This document shows, piece by piece, positions 31,606-40,486 of a DNA stretch of 64,000 nt. Origin of the DNA: Streptomyces sp. Ru71 (GTDB lineage: Bacteria; Actinomycetota; Actinomycetes; Streptomycetales; Streptomycetaceae); NCBI RefSeq assembly GCF_002920535.1, contig NZ_PQSS01000019.1:1-64000 (forward strand), in the 5' to 3' direction. Under the pieces are notes generated by a model. It had not been told where the DNA came from. It made no database searches and saw only the letters and a list, made by a program, of their open reading frames with translations. A program made the position numbers and the translations under genes. Within the stretch, counting starts at the first letter, position 1; every line of letters begins with the position of its first letter.

Positions 31606-33849
31606 TCAGCCCGCCGCCGGGACCTGCGTGCGCAGCAGCACGGGCAGCCGGGTCGTCCGGGGCTTGGCCGGGACCTCGGCGACCGCTCTGGGCAGCGCCT
31701 GCTCCACCCCGTGGACCACGGACAGATGCCGCTCGCCCCGGCCGAAGGCCGTGTACACCCAGGGCCGGCTGAGCGCCTGCGCCGCGTCGCCCGGCAGCAC
31801 CACGACCGCGGCCGGCCACCGGCTGCCGACCGCCTGGTGCGCGGTCAGCGCCCACCCGTGCCGCACACTCTGCTCCACCCGCTCCCGCGGCACGGCGACG
31901 GGGACGCCCGCGCACTCCAGACGCAGCCCGTCGGCGTCGGCCCCGGTCACCCGGCCCGGCACCGTGCGCCCCGGCGCGGGGGAGTAGGCGATCCGGTCAC
32001 CCGGGTCGAAGCCGCCGAACCGGCCGGGGCCGGGATTGAGACGTTCCTTCAGGGCCGCGTTGAGCGCCCGCGTGCCGGCCGCGCCACCGTGGCCCGGTGT
32101 GATCACGACCGTCTGCTCGGGCGGCACGCCCAGGGCCCGCGGCACCGAGTCCGCGACCAGCTGCACGGTGCGGTGCACGGCCTCGCCCGCGTCCCGCACC
32201 GGCACGATCACGATCTCCTTGCCGGGCGCGTCGACCTGGTTCAGCTCGCCGACGCCGATCCCGGACACCAGCTCGCCGATCGGCCCGGGGTCGGGGGTGC
32301 GCGAGGCGATCTGCGGGCACACCCGCGCGGCCAGCAGATCGGCGAAGACCCGCCCGGGCCCGGCCGACCACAGCACCGCGGGATCGCCGCTGAGCACCAG
32401 CCGCGCCCCGTCCGGCAGCGACTCGACGACCATCGCCGCGCTCTCCACGTCCAGTTGGGGCGCGTCCAGCACCACCAGCAGATCCAGCCCGAGGGCGCCG
32501 TCGGCGTCCCGCCCGGGACCCTCGGCACCGGAGAGCAGCCCGGCGACCGTCACGACGTCCTGTGCGGCGCCGTCCTTCGGGAGCAGGCCGGCGAACCGGC
32601 GCCGTCCGTCCGGGGTGTGGCAGGCGGCGACGGCTCGCAGGCCGAGCGCGCGGGCCGCTGTGAGAAGGGCCGCCGGTTCGGCGCGGGCCGCCTCGCCGCC
32701 GGTGTGCAGCACCAGCCCGTGCCCCGCGACGGCGCGGATCAGCTCGGCCGCGCTGCCGGATGCCGATGCCGCGGCCGACGCCCAGTCCACCCCGTCGTCC
32801 TTGGCGACGGAGTTGACCACCCGGGCGAGACCGTCGGCGAGGCTCTCCTCGGCGAGCGCATACCGCTCCAGGCCGACCAGCACGCGCACCGGACGCTCGG
32901 GCTCCTCCTCGCCCTCCTCCACGGGGGCGGGGGTCGGCTGCTCGTCGAGGGCGTCCTGGAAGGCCAGCGCCTCGCCCTCGGCGAGCGCGTCCTGCAGGGC
33001 GGCGTCCGGGTCGGGCACCCCGCGCTGTCCGAGCGCGGCGGTGAGCGCGGCCACGTCCAGCGCGGTGTGCCCGGCCACCGCCGCCTGCTCCAGCAGCCAG
33101 CCGGTCAGCGCGCGGCCCCGCCGCTCGTCGCCGGGTGCGCACTCCGGGCCGAGCAGCGCCCGCGCGAAGGAGTCGGCGTGCTCGGGGCGGACGCTGGCGA
33201 CCCGCAGCAGCTGCCAGGGGTCCTCACGCAGCGCCTCGGCCGCGCCCTCGCCGAGGACGGCGGCGGCCTGCGGGGCCAGGGCCTCGGGGGCGCCGCCGTC
33301 GGCGAGCACCCGCCCCACGGCGGCGACGGTCTCGACGGCGACGGTCTGGGCGGGGACCGGCGCGGGTGCCACCGGCGCGGCCTCGGCCGGTGCCGGCTGG
33401 GGCCGCCGTACCGGCTCCGGGGCGGGGCGGCGCGGGGCGGCCGGTTCGCTGAAGACGGTCCGCGCGGGCTTCTCGCCGCTCTCCACGGCCCGCACGGCGG
33501 CGAGCAGGTCGGCCGCGGTGCCGCTGAGCTTGGCCCCGCTCTCGATCGGCCCCTTCTTCTCGGCCTTGCGCCGCTCGATGCGCTCCCGCTCGATCCGCTG
33601 CGCCTGCAGCTCGGCCTCGGCCTCGGACAACTCACCGGCACCCGCATCGCCATCAGCGGCGCTGGAGTCCTCGGTGCTGGAGCCCTCGGCACCGGCGTCG
33701 TCGGCGCCCGGGTCGTCGTCGGCCTCCTCGGGCGGGGTGGCGGCCTCCTCCGGCGCGGTGGCGGCCTCCGCCCCGGCGTCCGGTGTCCCCGGCTCGGCGT
33801 CCGGCGTCCCCGGCTCGGTGTCCTCCGTGGTCTCCGGCTCCGTGCTCAC
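31606..33849 (-). CDS. RecD2-like helicase paralogue with degenerate ATPase motifs
   Basis: A 747-residue protein. Residues 1-150 are acidic/Pro-Ala-rich and disordered, and about 150-340 look helical with HhH-like parts. From about 375 it follows the RecD2 superfamily 1 order, but key residues are changed. The Walker A place reads LHTGGEAARAEP instead of GGPGTGKT. The Walker B place reads VVLDAPQLD instead of VDEASMVD. Motif III is SGDPAVLWSAGPG without the usual Gln. The last motifs are WALTAHQAVGSRWPAAVVVL and YTAFGRGERHL. Loss of the Lys and Glu predicts no ATP hydrolysis. GTG start at 33849 overlaps the aldo/keto reductase stop (GTGA). Likely a structural DNA-binding or regulatory relative of RecD2. 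Confidence 0.75.
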   Translation of the reverse strand: MSTEPETTEDTEPGTPDAEPGTPDAGAEAATAPEEAATPPEEADDDPGADDAGAEGSSTEDSSAADGDAGAGELSEAEAELQAQRIERERIERRKAEKKGPIESGAKLSGTAADLLAAVRAVESGEKPARTVFSEPAAPRRPAPEPVRRPQPAPAEAAPVAPAPVPAQTVAVETVAAVGRVLADGGAPEALAPQAAAVLGEGAAEALREDPWQLLRVASVRPEHADSFARALLGPECAPGDERRGRALTGWLLEQAAVAGHTALDVAALTAALGQRGVPDPDAALQDALAEGEALAFQDALDEQPTPAPVEEGEEEPERPVRVLVGLERYALAEESLADGLARVVNSVAKDDGVDWASAAASASGSAAELIRAVAGHGLVLHTGGEAARAEPAALLTAARALGLRAVAACHTPDGRRRFAGLLPKDGAAQDVVTVAGLLSGAEGPGRDADGALGLDLLVVLDAPQLDVESAAMVVESLPDGARLVLSGDPAVLWSAGPGRVFADLLAARVCPQIASRTPDPGPIGELVSGIGVGELNQVDAPGKEIVIVPVRDAGEAVHRTVQLVADSVPRALGVPPEQTVVITPGHGGAAGTRALNAALKERLNPGPGRFGGFDPGDRIAYSPAPGRTVPGRVTGADADGLRLECAGVPVAVPRERVEQSVRHGWALTAHQAVGSRWPAAVVVLPGDAAQALSRPWVYTAFGRGERHLSVVHGVEQALPRAVAEVPAKPRTTRLPVLLRTQVPAAG

Positions 33850-34832
33850 AGCGTGCTCCAGTCGTGATCGGGATAGCGGTGCACGGGCGCCGACACATCG
33901 TCGAGCGCCCGGCAGATCTCGTCAGGAAGACTAAGCGCCTCCACTGACAACGCCGCCGTGAGCTGCTGTGCCGTGCGCGCGCCGACGATCGGCGCGCTCA
34001 CGCCGGGCCGGTCGCGCACCCACGCCAGGGCCACCTGGAGCGGGGTGACCGCGAGCCCGTCGGCGGCCGTGGTCACCGCGTCCACGATCCGGCTCGCGGT
34101 GTCGTCGAGGTAGGGCGCGACGAACGGCGCCATGTGATCGGAGGCACCGCGCGAGTCGGGCGGCAGGGCGTCGCCCCGGTACTTGCCGGTGAGCACCCCG
34201 CGGCCCAGAGGCGAGGACGGCAGCAGCCCGATGCCCAGGTCCCGCGCGGCCGGCAGCACCTCCCGCTCCACCCCTCGCTGCAGCAGCGAGTACTCCATCT
34301 GCGTGCTCGCCAGCCGGGTCCGCGTGCCCGGCGCCGCCAGCTGCCAGGTGCCGGCCTTGGCGAGCTGCCAGCCGCAGAAGTTGGACACCCCCGCATAGCG
34401 CGCCCGCCCGCTGCTCACCGCGATGTCCAGGGCCTGGAGGGTCTCCTCCAGCGGTGTGTCGGGGTCGTAGGCGTGCAGGTGCCACAGGTCGACGTAGTCC
34501 GTGCCGAGCCGGGCCAGCGAGGCGTCCAGGGCGGCCAGCAGATGCCCGCGCGAGCCGTCGAACCGGCGGTCCGGGTCGGGCACGCTGCCCGCCTTCGTGG
34601 AGATGACCAGATCCCGGCGCGGGACCAGCCCCTCTATGAGCCGCCCCAGCAGATACTCGGCCTCCCCGTCTCCGTACACGTCCGCGGTGTCGACGAGCGT
34701 GCCGCCCGCCTCCCAGAACGTCTTCAGCAGGTCCGCGGCGTCATGCTCGTCGGTGTCCCGGCCCCAGGTCAGGGTGCCGAGCCCGATCCGGGACACACGC
34801 AGGCCGGTGCGGCCGAGATGCCTCTGCTCCAT
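33846..34832 (-). CDS. aldo/keto reductase
   Basis: A 328-residue NADPH-dependent AKR. The catalytic tetrad is visible: Asp and Tyr in DTADVYGDG, Lys in VISTKAG, His in LWHLHAYDP. The cofactor pocket near the C-terminus includes PIVGARTAQQL. It would reduce an aldehyde or ketone; the substrate is open. The ATG at 34832 is 8 bases after TAATCT, an excellent -10 hexamer, so translation is probably leaderless. Its stop overlaps the start of the helicase-like gene, an odd but clearly coupled pairing. Confidence 0.87.
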   Translation of the reverse strand: MEQRHLGRTGLRVSRIGLGTLTWGRDTDEHDAADLLKTFWEAGGTLVDTADVYGDGEAEYLLGRLIEGLVPRRDLVISTKAGSVPDPDRRFDGSRGHLLAALDASLARLGTDYVDLWHLHAYDPDTPLEETLQALDIAVSSGRARYAGVSNFCGWQLAKAGTWQLAAPGTRTRLASTQMEYSLLQRGVEREVLPAARDLGIGLLPSSPLGRGVLTGKYRGDALPPDSRGASDHMAPFVAPYLDDTASRIVDAVTTAADGLAVTPLQVALAWVRDRPGVSAPIVGARTAQQLTAALSVEALSLPDEICRALDDVSAPVHRYPDHDWSTL

Positions 34833-35014
34833 GGACGCCGAGATTACTGGCCACGGATGCGCCGTGGGTTGCCTGTGGACAACGGATTTCCCGGCTGTCC
34901 ACAGGGGTTGCGCGGCGCGCGGGCGCGACGCTCGCCACACCACCCTGCCCTGGTCGGCGGCCCCGCGCTAAGGTCGGCCGCACACGGGACATTACTGATC
35001 GGTAAGGGGAGCGC

Positions 35015-36070
35015 ATGCAGCTCGGGATCAACCTCGGCTACTGGGGCGCCGGGATGGACGCGGACAATCTCGCCGTCGCCCAGGAGGCCGACCGGCTCGG
35101 CTACGCGGTCTGCTGGGCCGCCGAGGCCTACGGCTCCGACGCGGCCACCGTGCTCAGCTGGGTCGCCGCCCAGACCGAGCGCATCGACGTGGGCTCGGCC
35201 ATCTTCCAGATCCCGGCCCGCCAGCCGGCGATGACCGCCATGACCGCCGCCACCCTCGACTCGCTCTCCGGCGGCCGCTTCCGGCTCGGCCTCGGCGTCT
35301 CCGGACCGCAGGTCTCCGAGGGCTGGTACGGCGTCAAATTCGACAAGCCGCTGGCGCGCACCCGCGAGTACGTGGAGATCGTGCGCCGGGCGATGAGCCG
35401 CGAGCGCCTGTCGTTCGACGGCGAGCACTGGACGCTGCCGCTGCCCGGCGGCCCCGGCAAGCCGATCAAGCTGACCGTGCACCCGCAGCGCGAGCACATC
35501 CCGCTGTACATCGCCGCGATCGGCCCGAAGAACCTGGAGCAGACCGGCGAGATCGCCGACGGCGCCCTGCTGATCTTCCCCTCCGCAGACCACCTGGAGG
35601 AGACCACGCTCCGGTATCTGCGCGCCGGGCGCGAGAAGGCCGGCAAGACCATGGACGGCTTCGACGTCGCCCCCACGCTCCCGCTGCACCTCGGCGACGA
35701 CAAGGACGTGACCGGCCTCGCCGACGCCTTCCGGCCCTACACCGCGCTGTACGTCGGCGGCATGGGCAGCGCCAAGCAGAACTTCTACAACCAGCTCGCC
35801 CGGCGCATGGGCTTCGAGCAGGCGGCCGCCGAGGTACAGGAGAAGTACCTGGCCGGCGACAAGCAGGGCGCCGCGGCCGCCGTACCGCACGAGCTGATCG
35901 ACGCCACCACGCTGCTCGGCTCCGTGGACCGGATCGCCGACCGGATGAAGGCCTACGCGGCGGCCGGCGTCACCACGCTCAACCTCAACCCGGCCGGCTT
36001 CACCCTGGACGAGCGCGTCGCCGCGCTGCGCGCCGGCGTCGAGGCCCTGGAGCGCGCGGGCCTCGCGTAG
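35015..36070 (+). CDS. LLM-class F420-dependent oxidoreductase
   Basis: A 351-residue luciferase-like TIM-barrel enzyme of the F420-binding branch (MQLGINLGYWGAGM, WAAEAYGSDA, then GRFRLGLGVSGPQVSEGWYG). The C-terminal TTLNLNPAGFTLDERVAALR is characteristic of the set TIGR groups as F420-type LLM enzymes. It would transfer hydride between reduced F420 and an unknown substrate. AAGGGGAGCGC precedes the ATG. Monocistronic, followed by a long inverted repeat. Confidence 0.87.
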   Translation: MQLGINLGYWGAGMDADNLAVAQEADRLGYAVCWAAEAYGSDAATVLSWVAAQTERIDVGSAIFQIPARQPAMTAMTAATLDSLSGGRFRLGLGVSGPQVSEGWYGVKFDKPLARTREYVEIVRRAMSRERLSFDGEHWTLPLPGGPGKPIKLTVHPQREHIPLYIAAIGPKNLEQTGEIADGALLIFPSADHLEETTLRYLRAGREKAGKTMDGFDVAPTLPLHLGDDKDVTGLADAFRPYTALYVGGMGSAKQNFYNQLARRMGFEQAAAEVQEKYLAGDKQGAAAAVPHELIDATTLLGSVDRIADRMKAYAAAGVTTLNLNPAGFTLDERVAALRAGVEALERAGLA

Positions 36071-36093
36071 GCGACGGGCCCCGGAAAAGCTCT

Positions 36094-36136
36094 ACGGCCG
36101 TGGTGGGGGCTCGGGGGTCTTCCCCGCCACGGCCGT
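36094..36136. terminator. inverted repeat after the F420 oxidoreductase gene
   Basis: ACGGCCGTGG and CCACGGCCGT form a perfect 10-bp stem with a 23-base G-rich loop, 24 bases after the stop. Confidence 0.65.
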
Positions 36137-36290
36137 CATCGGGAACAACGCGCCAGGACGCCCCGGGTTACGGCTCTTTCCCCCGCCCGGGGTCCTCCGT
36201 TCGGCGGAGTGGTCCGACACATGTGTTGCAGCACCTTTCCCACCGCACTTGACTCGTTCTTTGCGGGAGTCCTGCAGAGAGGTGCCTCAG

Positions 36291-37079
36291 ATGCTTTCGG
36301 CGAAGAGTCTGTTCCAGGAGATCCTCGACAACGACGAGTCCTTCGCGCTGTTCTGCTCCATCGCCGCCGGCGGCGAGTCGCAGGGGGGCTGGGAGAACGG
36401 CCGTATCGCCGCTCTCGTGCCGCCGAGCGAACGCGCCATGGCCGGCAAGATCAGCAGGCACGGGGCCGACGAGGACAAGCACGGCCGCATCTTCCAGGCC
36501 CTGATGCGCAAGCGCGGCCTGAAACCGGTACCGGTGCCGCCCGATACCGACTACACGATGCTGCTGGAGAAGTACGGGATCGGCCTGTCGCACGACCGGC
36601 TCAGGGCGGAGCAGCCGCTCGCTGTCGAGGACATCGTCGTCTACCTCGCGCACAGCCGGGTCACCGAGCAGCGCGCCGCCGAGCAGATGGACATGCTGCG
36701 CGCGTACTTCGCCGACCACCCCGACGTCGGCAAAGCCGTCCGGATGATCTCCCACGACGAGGACAACCACCTGGCGTACACCCACGAGGAGCTGCTGCGG
36801 CTCGCGGCCGCCGGCCATGGCCGGCTCATCCAGCGCACCCTGCGCGCGTGCGCCCTCGCCGAGATCCGCATCTACCGCGACGTCAGCCTCGCCGTCATGG
36901 CGCACATGGGCCGCATCCTCGGCTGGTCCCGGGCCAGGTCGGCGCTGCTCGCGGCCGGTATCCACGCGGTGTACGCCTGGGAGCGGTTCGCCGGCTGGCA
37001 CCGGATGGTGTCCCTGCGCATGCCCGAGCGCCGCAACGCGCTCGGCGGAACGGCGCCCACGGCCCCCGAGTTCGCCTGA
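36291..37079 (+). CDS. ferritin-like domain protein
   Basis: A 262-residue all-helical protein. Two helices carry the motif pair ADEDKHG and SHDEDNHLAYTHEEL, the acidic-residue plus His pattern of a ferritin-like di-iron centre, and a third helix contributes EQRAAEQ. The C-terminal 90 residues add helices with YAWERFAGW. It is not a storage ferritin by length or pattern, so an oxidase/oxygenase-like or peroxide-handling role is more likely; the reaction is unknown. The start is the ATG at 36291 (AGAGGTG upstream). An upstream in-frame ATG is possible but less supported. Confidence 0.75.
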   Translation: MLSAKSLFQEILDNDESFALFCSIAAGGESQGGWENGRIAALVPPSERAMAGKISRHGADEDKHGRIFQALMRKRGLKPVPVPPDTDYTMLLEKYGIGLSHDRLRAEQPLAVEDIVVYLAHSRVTEQRAAEQMDMLRAYFADHPDVGKAVRMISHDEDNHLAYTHEELLRLAAAGHGRLIQRTLRACALAEIRIYRDVSLAVMAHMGRILGWSRARSALLAAGIHAVYAWERFAGWHRMVSLRMPERRNALGGTAPTAPEFA

Positions 37080-37131
37080 GCCCGTCCGCCCGGCGCCCAC
37101 CGGACACGCCCCCGGCCTCACCGACCCGCTC

Positions 37132-38136
37132 TCACATCCAGCCCCGCCGCTTGAACACCACGTACAGCAGCAGCACCAGGGAGACCATCAGGACGATCAG
37201 CGCCGGGTAGGACCACACCCAGTGCAGCTCGGGCATGTGGTCGAAGTTCATGCCGTAGATCCCCGCGATCATCGTGGGCACCGCGGCCATGGCCGCCCAC
37301 GCCGAGATCTTCCGCATGTCGCCGTTCTGCCGGACGCTCATCTGCGCCAGATGCGCCGACAGGATGTCCGACACCAGCCGGTCCAGGCCCTCCACGGACT
37401 CGTTCACCCGCGTGAGATGGTCGCTGACGTCCCGGAAGAACGGCCGCGCCGTGTCGTCCACGAACGGCACGCTCATCCCGAACGCGCCGGTGCCCGCCAG
37501 CCTGCTCAGCGGCACCGCGAGCGGCCCCGTCGCCCGCCGGAACTCCAGCACCTGCCGCTTGAAGGTGTATATCCGCGACGCCGTGTGCCGCGAGCCGCCC
37601 TCGGCCGGCGAGAACACCTCCGCCTCCAGCTCCTCCAGGTCGGTCTGCAGCTCCGTCGCCACCTCCAGGTAGTGGTCGACCACGGCGTCGGCGATCGCGT
37701 ACGCCACCGCCGTCGGCCCCTTGCCCAGCAGCTCCGGCTCCTGCTCCAGCCGCCGGCGCACCACGCCCAGCGGCGAACCCTCACCGTGCCGCACGGTCAC
37801 CACGAAGGCGTCGCCGAGGAACACCATCACCTCGCCGGCCGTGACGGTGTCGCTCTCCGGCTCGTACACCACCGGCTTGAGCACCAGGAACAGCGAGTCG
37901 TCGTACACCTCCAGCTTGGGCCGCTGGTGCGCCTTCAGGGCGTCCTCCACGGCCAGCGGATGCAGCGCGAACTCCTGGGTGACATGGTCGAACTCGCGCT
38001 CGGTGGGCTCGTACAGGCCGACCCACACGAACCCGCCCACGGCCCGCGCCTCCTCCAGGGCCTCGGAGAAGTCCTGCGGACCTTCCGTCCGCCGGCCGTC
38101 GTGGTAGATGGCGCAATCGACGATCACGGAGCGCAT
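37132..38136 (-). CDS. corA: CorA-family magnesium/cobalt transporter
   Basis: A 334-residue CorA protein. A long cytoplasmic domain is followed by two C-terminal membrane helices, with the signature YGMNF between them and the basic end KRRG. The pentameric channel mediates Mg2+ (or Co2+/Ni2+) uptake. The ATG at 38136 follows a GAAGGAGAA site. The gene diverges from the phosphatase-like gene with 53 bases between starts. Confidence 0.92.
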   Translation of the reverse strand: MRSVIVDCAIYHDGRRTEGPQDFSEALEEARAVGGFVWVGLYEPTEREFDHVTQEFALHPLAVEDALKAHQRPKLEVYDDSLFLVLKPVVYEPESDTVTAGEVMVFLGDAFVVTVRHGEGSPLGVVRRRLEQEPELLGKGPTAVAYAIADAVVDHYLEVATELQTDLEELEAEVFSPAEGGSRHTASRIYTFKRQVLEFRRATGPLAVPLSRLAGTGAFGMSVPFVDDTARPFFRDVSDHLTRVNESVEGLDRLVSDILSAHLAQMSVRQNGDMRKISAWAAMAAVPTMIAGIYGMNFDHMPELHWVWSYPALIVLMVSLVLLLYVVFKRRGWM

Positions 38137-38189
38137 TCTCCTTCCTGCGGGCCGACACCGCAGCCCTGCGTACGCCTACCCTGGGGCGC

Positions 38190-38876
38190 ATGCCCACGCT
38201 GATCCTCGTAAGGCACGGACGTTCCACCGCCAACACCGAGGGCCTCCTCGCCGGCTGGACGCCCGGCGTCGCCCTCGACGAGCGCGGCACCGAGCAGGCC
38301 CGGGCGCTGCCCGGGCGGCTCGCCGCGCTGCCGCTGGCCGAGATCGTCACCAGCCCCCTCCAGCGCTGCCAGGAGACCGTCCGGCCGCTGCTCGACGCCC
38401 GCCCCGAACTGACCGCGCACGTCGACGAACGGATCGGCGAGTGCCACTACGGCGACTGGTCCGGCCGCAAGCTCGCCGAGCTGAAGGACGAACCGCTGAT
38501 GGAGGTCGTCCAGGCCCACCCGTCCGCGGCCGCCTTCCCCGGCGGCGAGTCCATGCGGGCCATGCAGACCCGGGCCGCCGAGGCGGTGCGCGAGTGGAAC
38601 GCGCGCGTGGAGCGCGACCACGGCGCCGACGCGGTGTACCTGATGTGCTCCCACGGCGACATCATCAAGTCCCTCGTGGCGGACGCGCTCGGCCTGCATC
38701 TGGACCTCTTCCAGCGGATCTCTGTCGAACCGTGTTCCATCACCGCGATCCGCTACACCCGGCTGCGGCCCTTCCTGGTGCGCCTCGGCGACACCGGCGA
38801 CTTCGCCTCCCTGGTGCCGCGCGAGGAGCCGTCCGGCGACGACGCCACCGTGGGGGGTGGTGCGGGCGCACCGTGA
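38190..38876 (+). CDS. histidine-phosphatase (phosphoglycerate-mutase-like), MSMEG_4193 family
   Basis: A 228-residue histidine phosphatase. The phospho-His motif is LVRHGRSTAN, followed by TSPLQRCQETV, the acidic IGECHYGDWSG and the second His in MCSHGDIIK. It matches the MSMEG_4193 subfamily, which I recall as an actinobacterial group co-occurring with DUF3090 and SCO1664-type genes, exactly the two genes that follow here. The -10-like TACCCT (38177-38182) ends 7 bases before the ATG, implying a leaderless mRNA. The physiological substrate is unknown. Confidence 0.87.
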   Translation: MPTLILVRHGRSTANTEGLLAGWTPGVALDERGTEQARALPGRLAALPLAEIVTSPLQRCQETVRPLLDARPELTAHVDERIGECHYGDWSGRKLAELKDEPLMEVVQAHPSAAAFPGGESMRAMQTRAAEAVREWNARVERDHGADAVYLMCSHGDIIKSLVADALGLHLDLFQRISVEPCSITAIRYTRLRPFLVRLGDTGDFASLVPREEPSGDDATVGGGAGAP

Positions 38877-38948
38877 TCGTCGGCCGCAGTAGGGTGAAGC
38901 GGTCGCAGTAGCACCGCGATTGCCCACCACGATTTCTTGGAGCTGGAC

Positions 38949-39539
38949 GTGTCCCGTCAGGTGTTCCTCTACGACCAACCGGACCGCTTCGTGGCCGGTA
39001 CGGTCGGACTGCCCGGGCGCCGTACCTTCTTCCTGCAGGCCACCGCCGGCGCCCGGGTGACCAGCGTGGCCCTGGAGAAGACCCAGGTCGCCGCGCTCGC
39101 CGAGCGCATGGACGAGCTCCTCGACGAGGTCGTACGGCGCAGTGGCGGCAACGCCGCCGTCCCGGCCGTGGCGCCGGCGGAGATCTCCGACACCGCCCCG
39201 CTGGAGACTCCCGTCGAGGAGGAGTTCCGGGTGGGCACCATGGCGCTCGCCTGGGACGGCGAGGAGCAGCGCATGATCGTCGAGGCGCAGGCCCTCGTGG
39301 AGCTCGACGCCGACTCCGAGGAGGACCTCGCCGAGGCCGAGGAGCGGCTGCTGCAGGACGAGGAGAACGGGCCCCCGATGCTGCGGGTCCGGCTCACCGG
39401 CGCCCAGGCCAGAGCGTTCGCCAAGCGCGCCCTCGACGTCGTCAACGCCGGCCGGCCGCCCTGCCCGCTGTGCAGCCTGCCGCTCGACCCGGAGGGACAC
39501 GTATGTCCGCGCCAGAACGGATACCGCCGCGGAGCGTGA
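38949..39539 (+). CDS. DUF3090 protein
   Basis: A 196-residue protein of the DUF3090 family. It has a beta-rich N-terminal half (RQVFLYDQPDRFVAGTVGLP), a charged helical centre (DADSEEDLAEAEERLLQ) and a C-terminal zinc-type motif CPLC with another Cys-x-R after 10 residues (HVCPR). GTG at 38949 is chosen, with GGAG 7 bases upstream. Its 3' end overlaps the next gene by 37 bases, so the two are tightly coupled. Function unknown; conserved position between the phosphatase-like and kinase-like genes. Confidence 0.85.
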   Translation: MSRQVFLYDQPDRFVAGTVGLPGRRTFFLQATAGARVTSVALEKTQVAALAERMDELLDEVVRRSGGNAAVPAVAPAEISDTAPLETPVEEEFRVGTMALAWDGEEQRMIVEAQALVELDADSEEDLAEAEERLLQDEENGPPMLRVRLTGAQARAFAKRALDVVNAGRPPCPLCSLPLDPEGHVCPRQNGYRRGA

Positions 39540-40324
39540 CCTCCGCCCAGCTCCTCGCCGAGGGGGAGCTGACGGTGCGAGGACGCATACGGGAGGCCTC
39601 CAACGCGGCCCTGTACTGCACGGTGTCCTACGACGGCCGGGAGGCCGCCTGCGTCTACAAGCCCGTCGCCGGTGAGCGCCCCCTGTGGGACTTCCCCGAC
39701 GGCACCCTCGCCGGGCGCGAGGTCGCCGCGTACGAGGTGTCCGAGGCGACCGGCTGGCAGCTGGTCCCGCCGACCGTGCTGCGCGACGGGCCGTACGGCG
39801 AGGGCATGTGCCAGCTGTGGATCGACGTCGAGCCCGAGGGCGCCGAGCTGCTCGCGCTCGTCGACGGCGAGGAGCCGGAGCCGGGCTGGAAGGCGATCGG
39901 CTTCGCCGAGGTCGGCGAGGACCGCACCGCCCTGCTCGTGCACGCCGACGACCCGCGGCTGCGGCGGCTCGCCGTCCTGGACGCCGTGATCAACAACGCC
40001 GACCGCAAGGGCGGCCATCTGCTGCCCGCCGCCGGGGGACGGCTGTACGGCATCGACCACGGCGTCACCTTCAACGCCGAGAACAAGCTGCGCACCCTGC
40101 TGTGGGGCTGGGCGGGGGAGCCGCTGACCGAGGAGGCCGTGGAGGTGCTGACCCGGCTGCGCGCGGAGCTGAAGGAGGGCGCACCGCTCGCCGAGCGGCT
40201 CGCCGCTCTGATCACCCCCGCCGAGATCGACGCCACACGCGCGCGTGTCGAGGCGCTGCTCGCCTCCGGGAGGCATCCGGAGCCGAGCGGGGAATGGCCG
40301 GCGATTCCCTGGCCACCCGTGTAG
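39503..40324 (+). CDS. SCO1664-family protein, PI3/4-kinase-like fold
   Basis: A 273-residue protein of the SCO1664 family. It has kinase-like elements: an ATP-lysine candidate in ACVYKPVAGERPLWDFP, the catalytic-loop pattern DAVINNADRKGGHLL (Asp...Asn-x-Asp-Arg) and the metal motif YGIDHGVTFN. These resemble phosphatidylinositol 3/4-kinase and HipA-type kinases. The start ATG (39503) lies within the DUF3090 gene. The substrate is unknown; beside mshC and the phosphatase-like gene, a role connected to inositol-derived mycothiol chemistry is conceivable but unproven. Short 20-bp repeats follow the stop. Confidence 0.83.
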   Translation: MSAPERIPPRSVTSAQLLAEGELTVRGRIREASNAALYCTVSYDGREAACVYKPVAGERPLWDFPDGTLAGREVAAYEVSEATGWQLVPPTVLRDGPYGEGMCQLWIDVEPEGAELLALVDGEEPEPGWKAIGFAEVGEDRTALLVHADDPRLRRLAVLDAVINNADRKGGHLLPAAGGRLYGIDHGVTFNAENKLRTLLWGWAGEPLTEEAVEVLTRLRAELKEGAPLAERLAALITPAEIDATRARVEALLASGRHPEPSGEWPAIPWPPV

Positions 40325-40326
40325 GG

Positions 40327-40387
40327 CGTTCCGACGGGACGCACAGCGCTCCGACGGCAGCACATCGCTCCGACGGCACGCACAGCG
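40327..40387. repeat. three imperfect 20-bp repeats
   Basis: CTCCGACGG-type cores start at 40329, 40349 and 40368, each followed by GCAC-rich sequence (for example CTCCGACGGCACGCACAGC), giving a period of 19-20 bases directly after the SCO1664-family stop codon. Confidence 0.65.
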
Positions 40388-40486
40388 CCTCGATGCATAC
40401 GGGCCGGGAAGACACAAGAGTGCCTTCCCGGCCATCCAGCCCGCTCCGGTTCGTATACCGAACCCCGGTCCGGTTAGGCTCATGAC

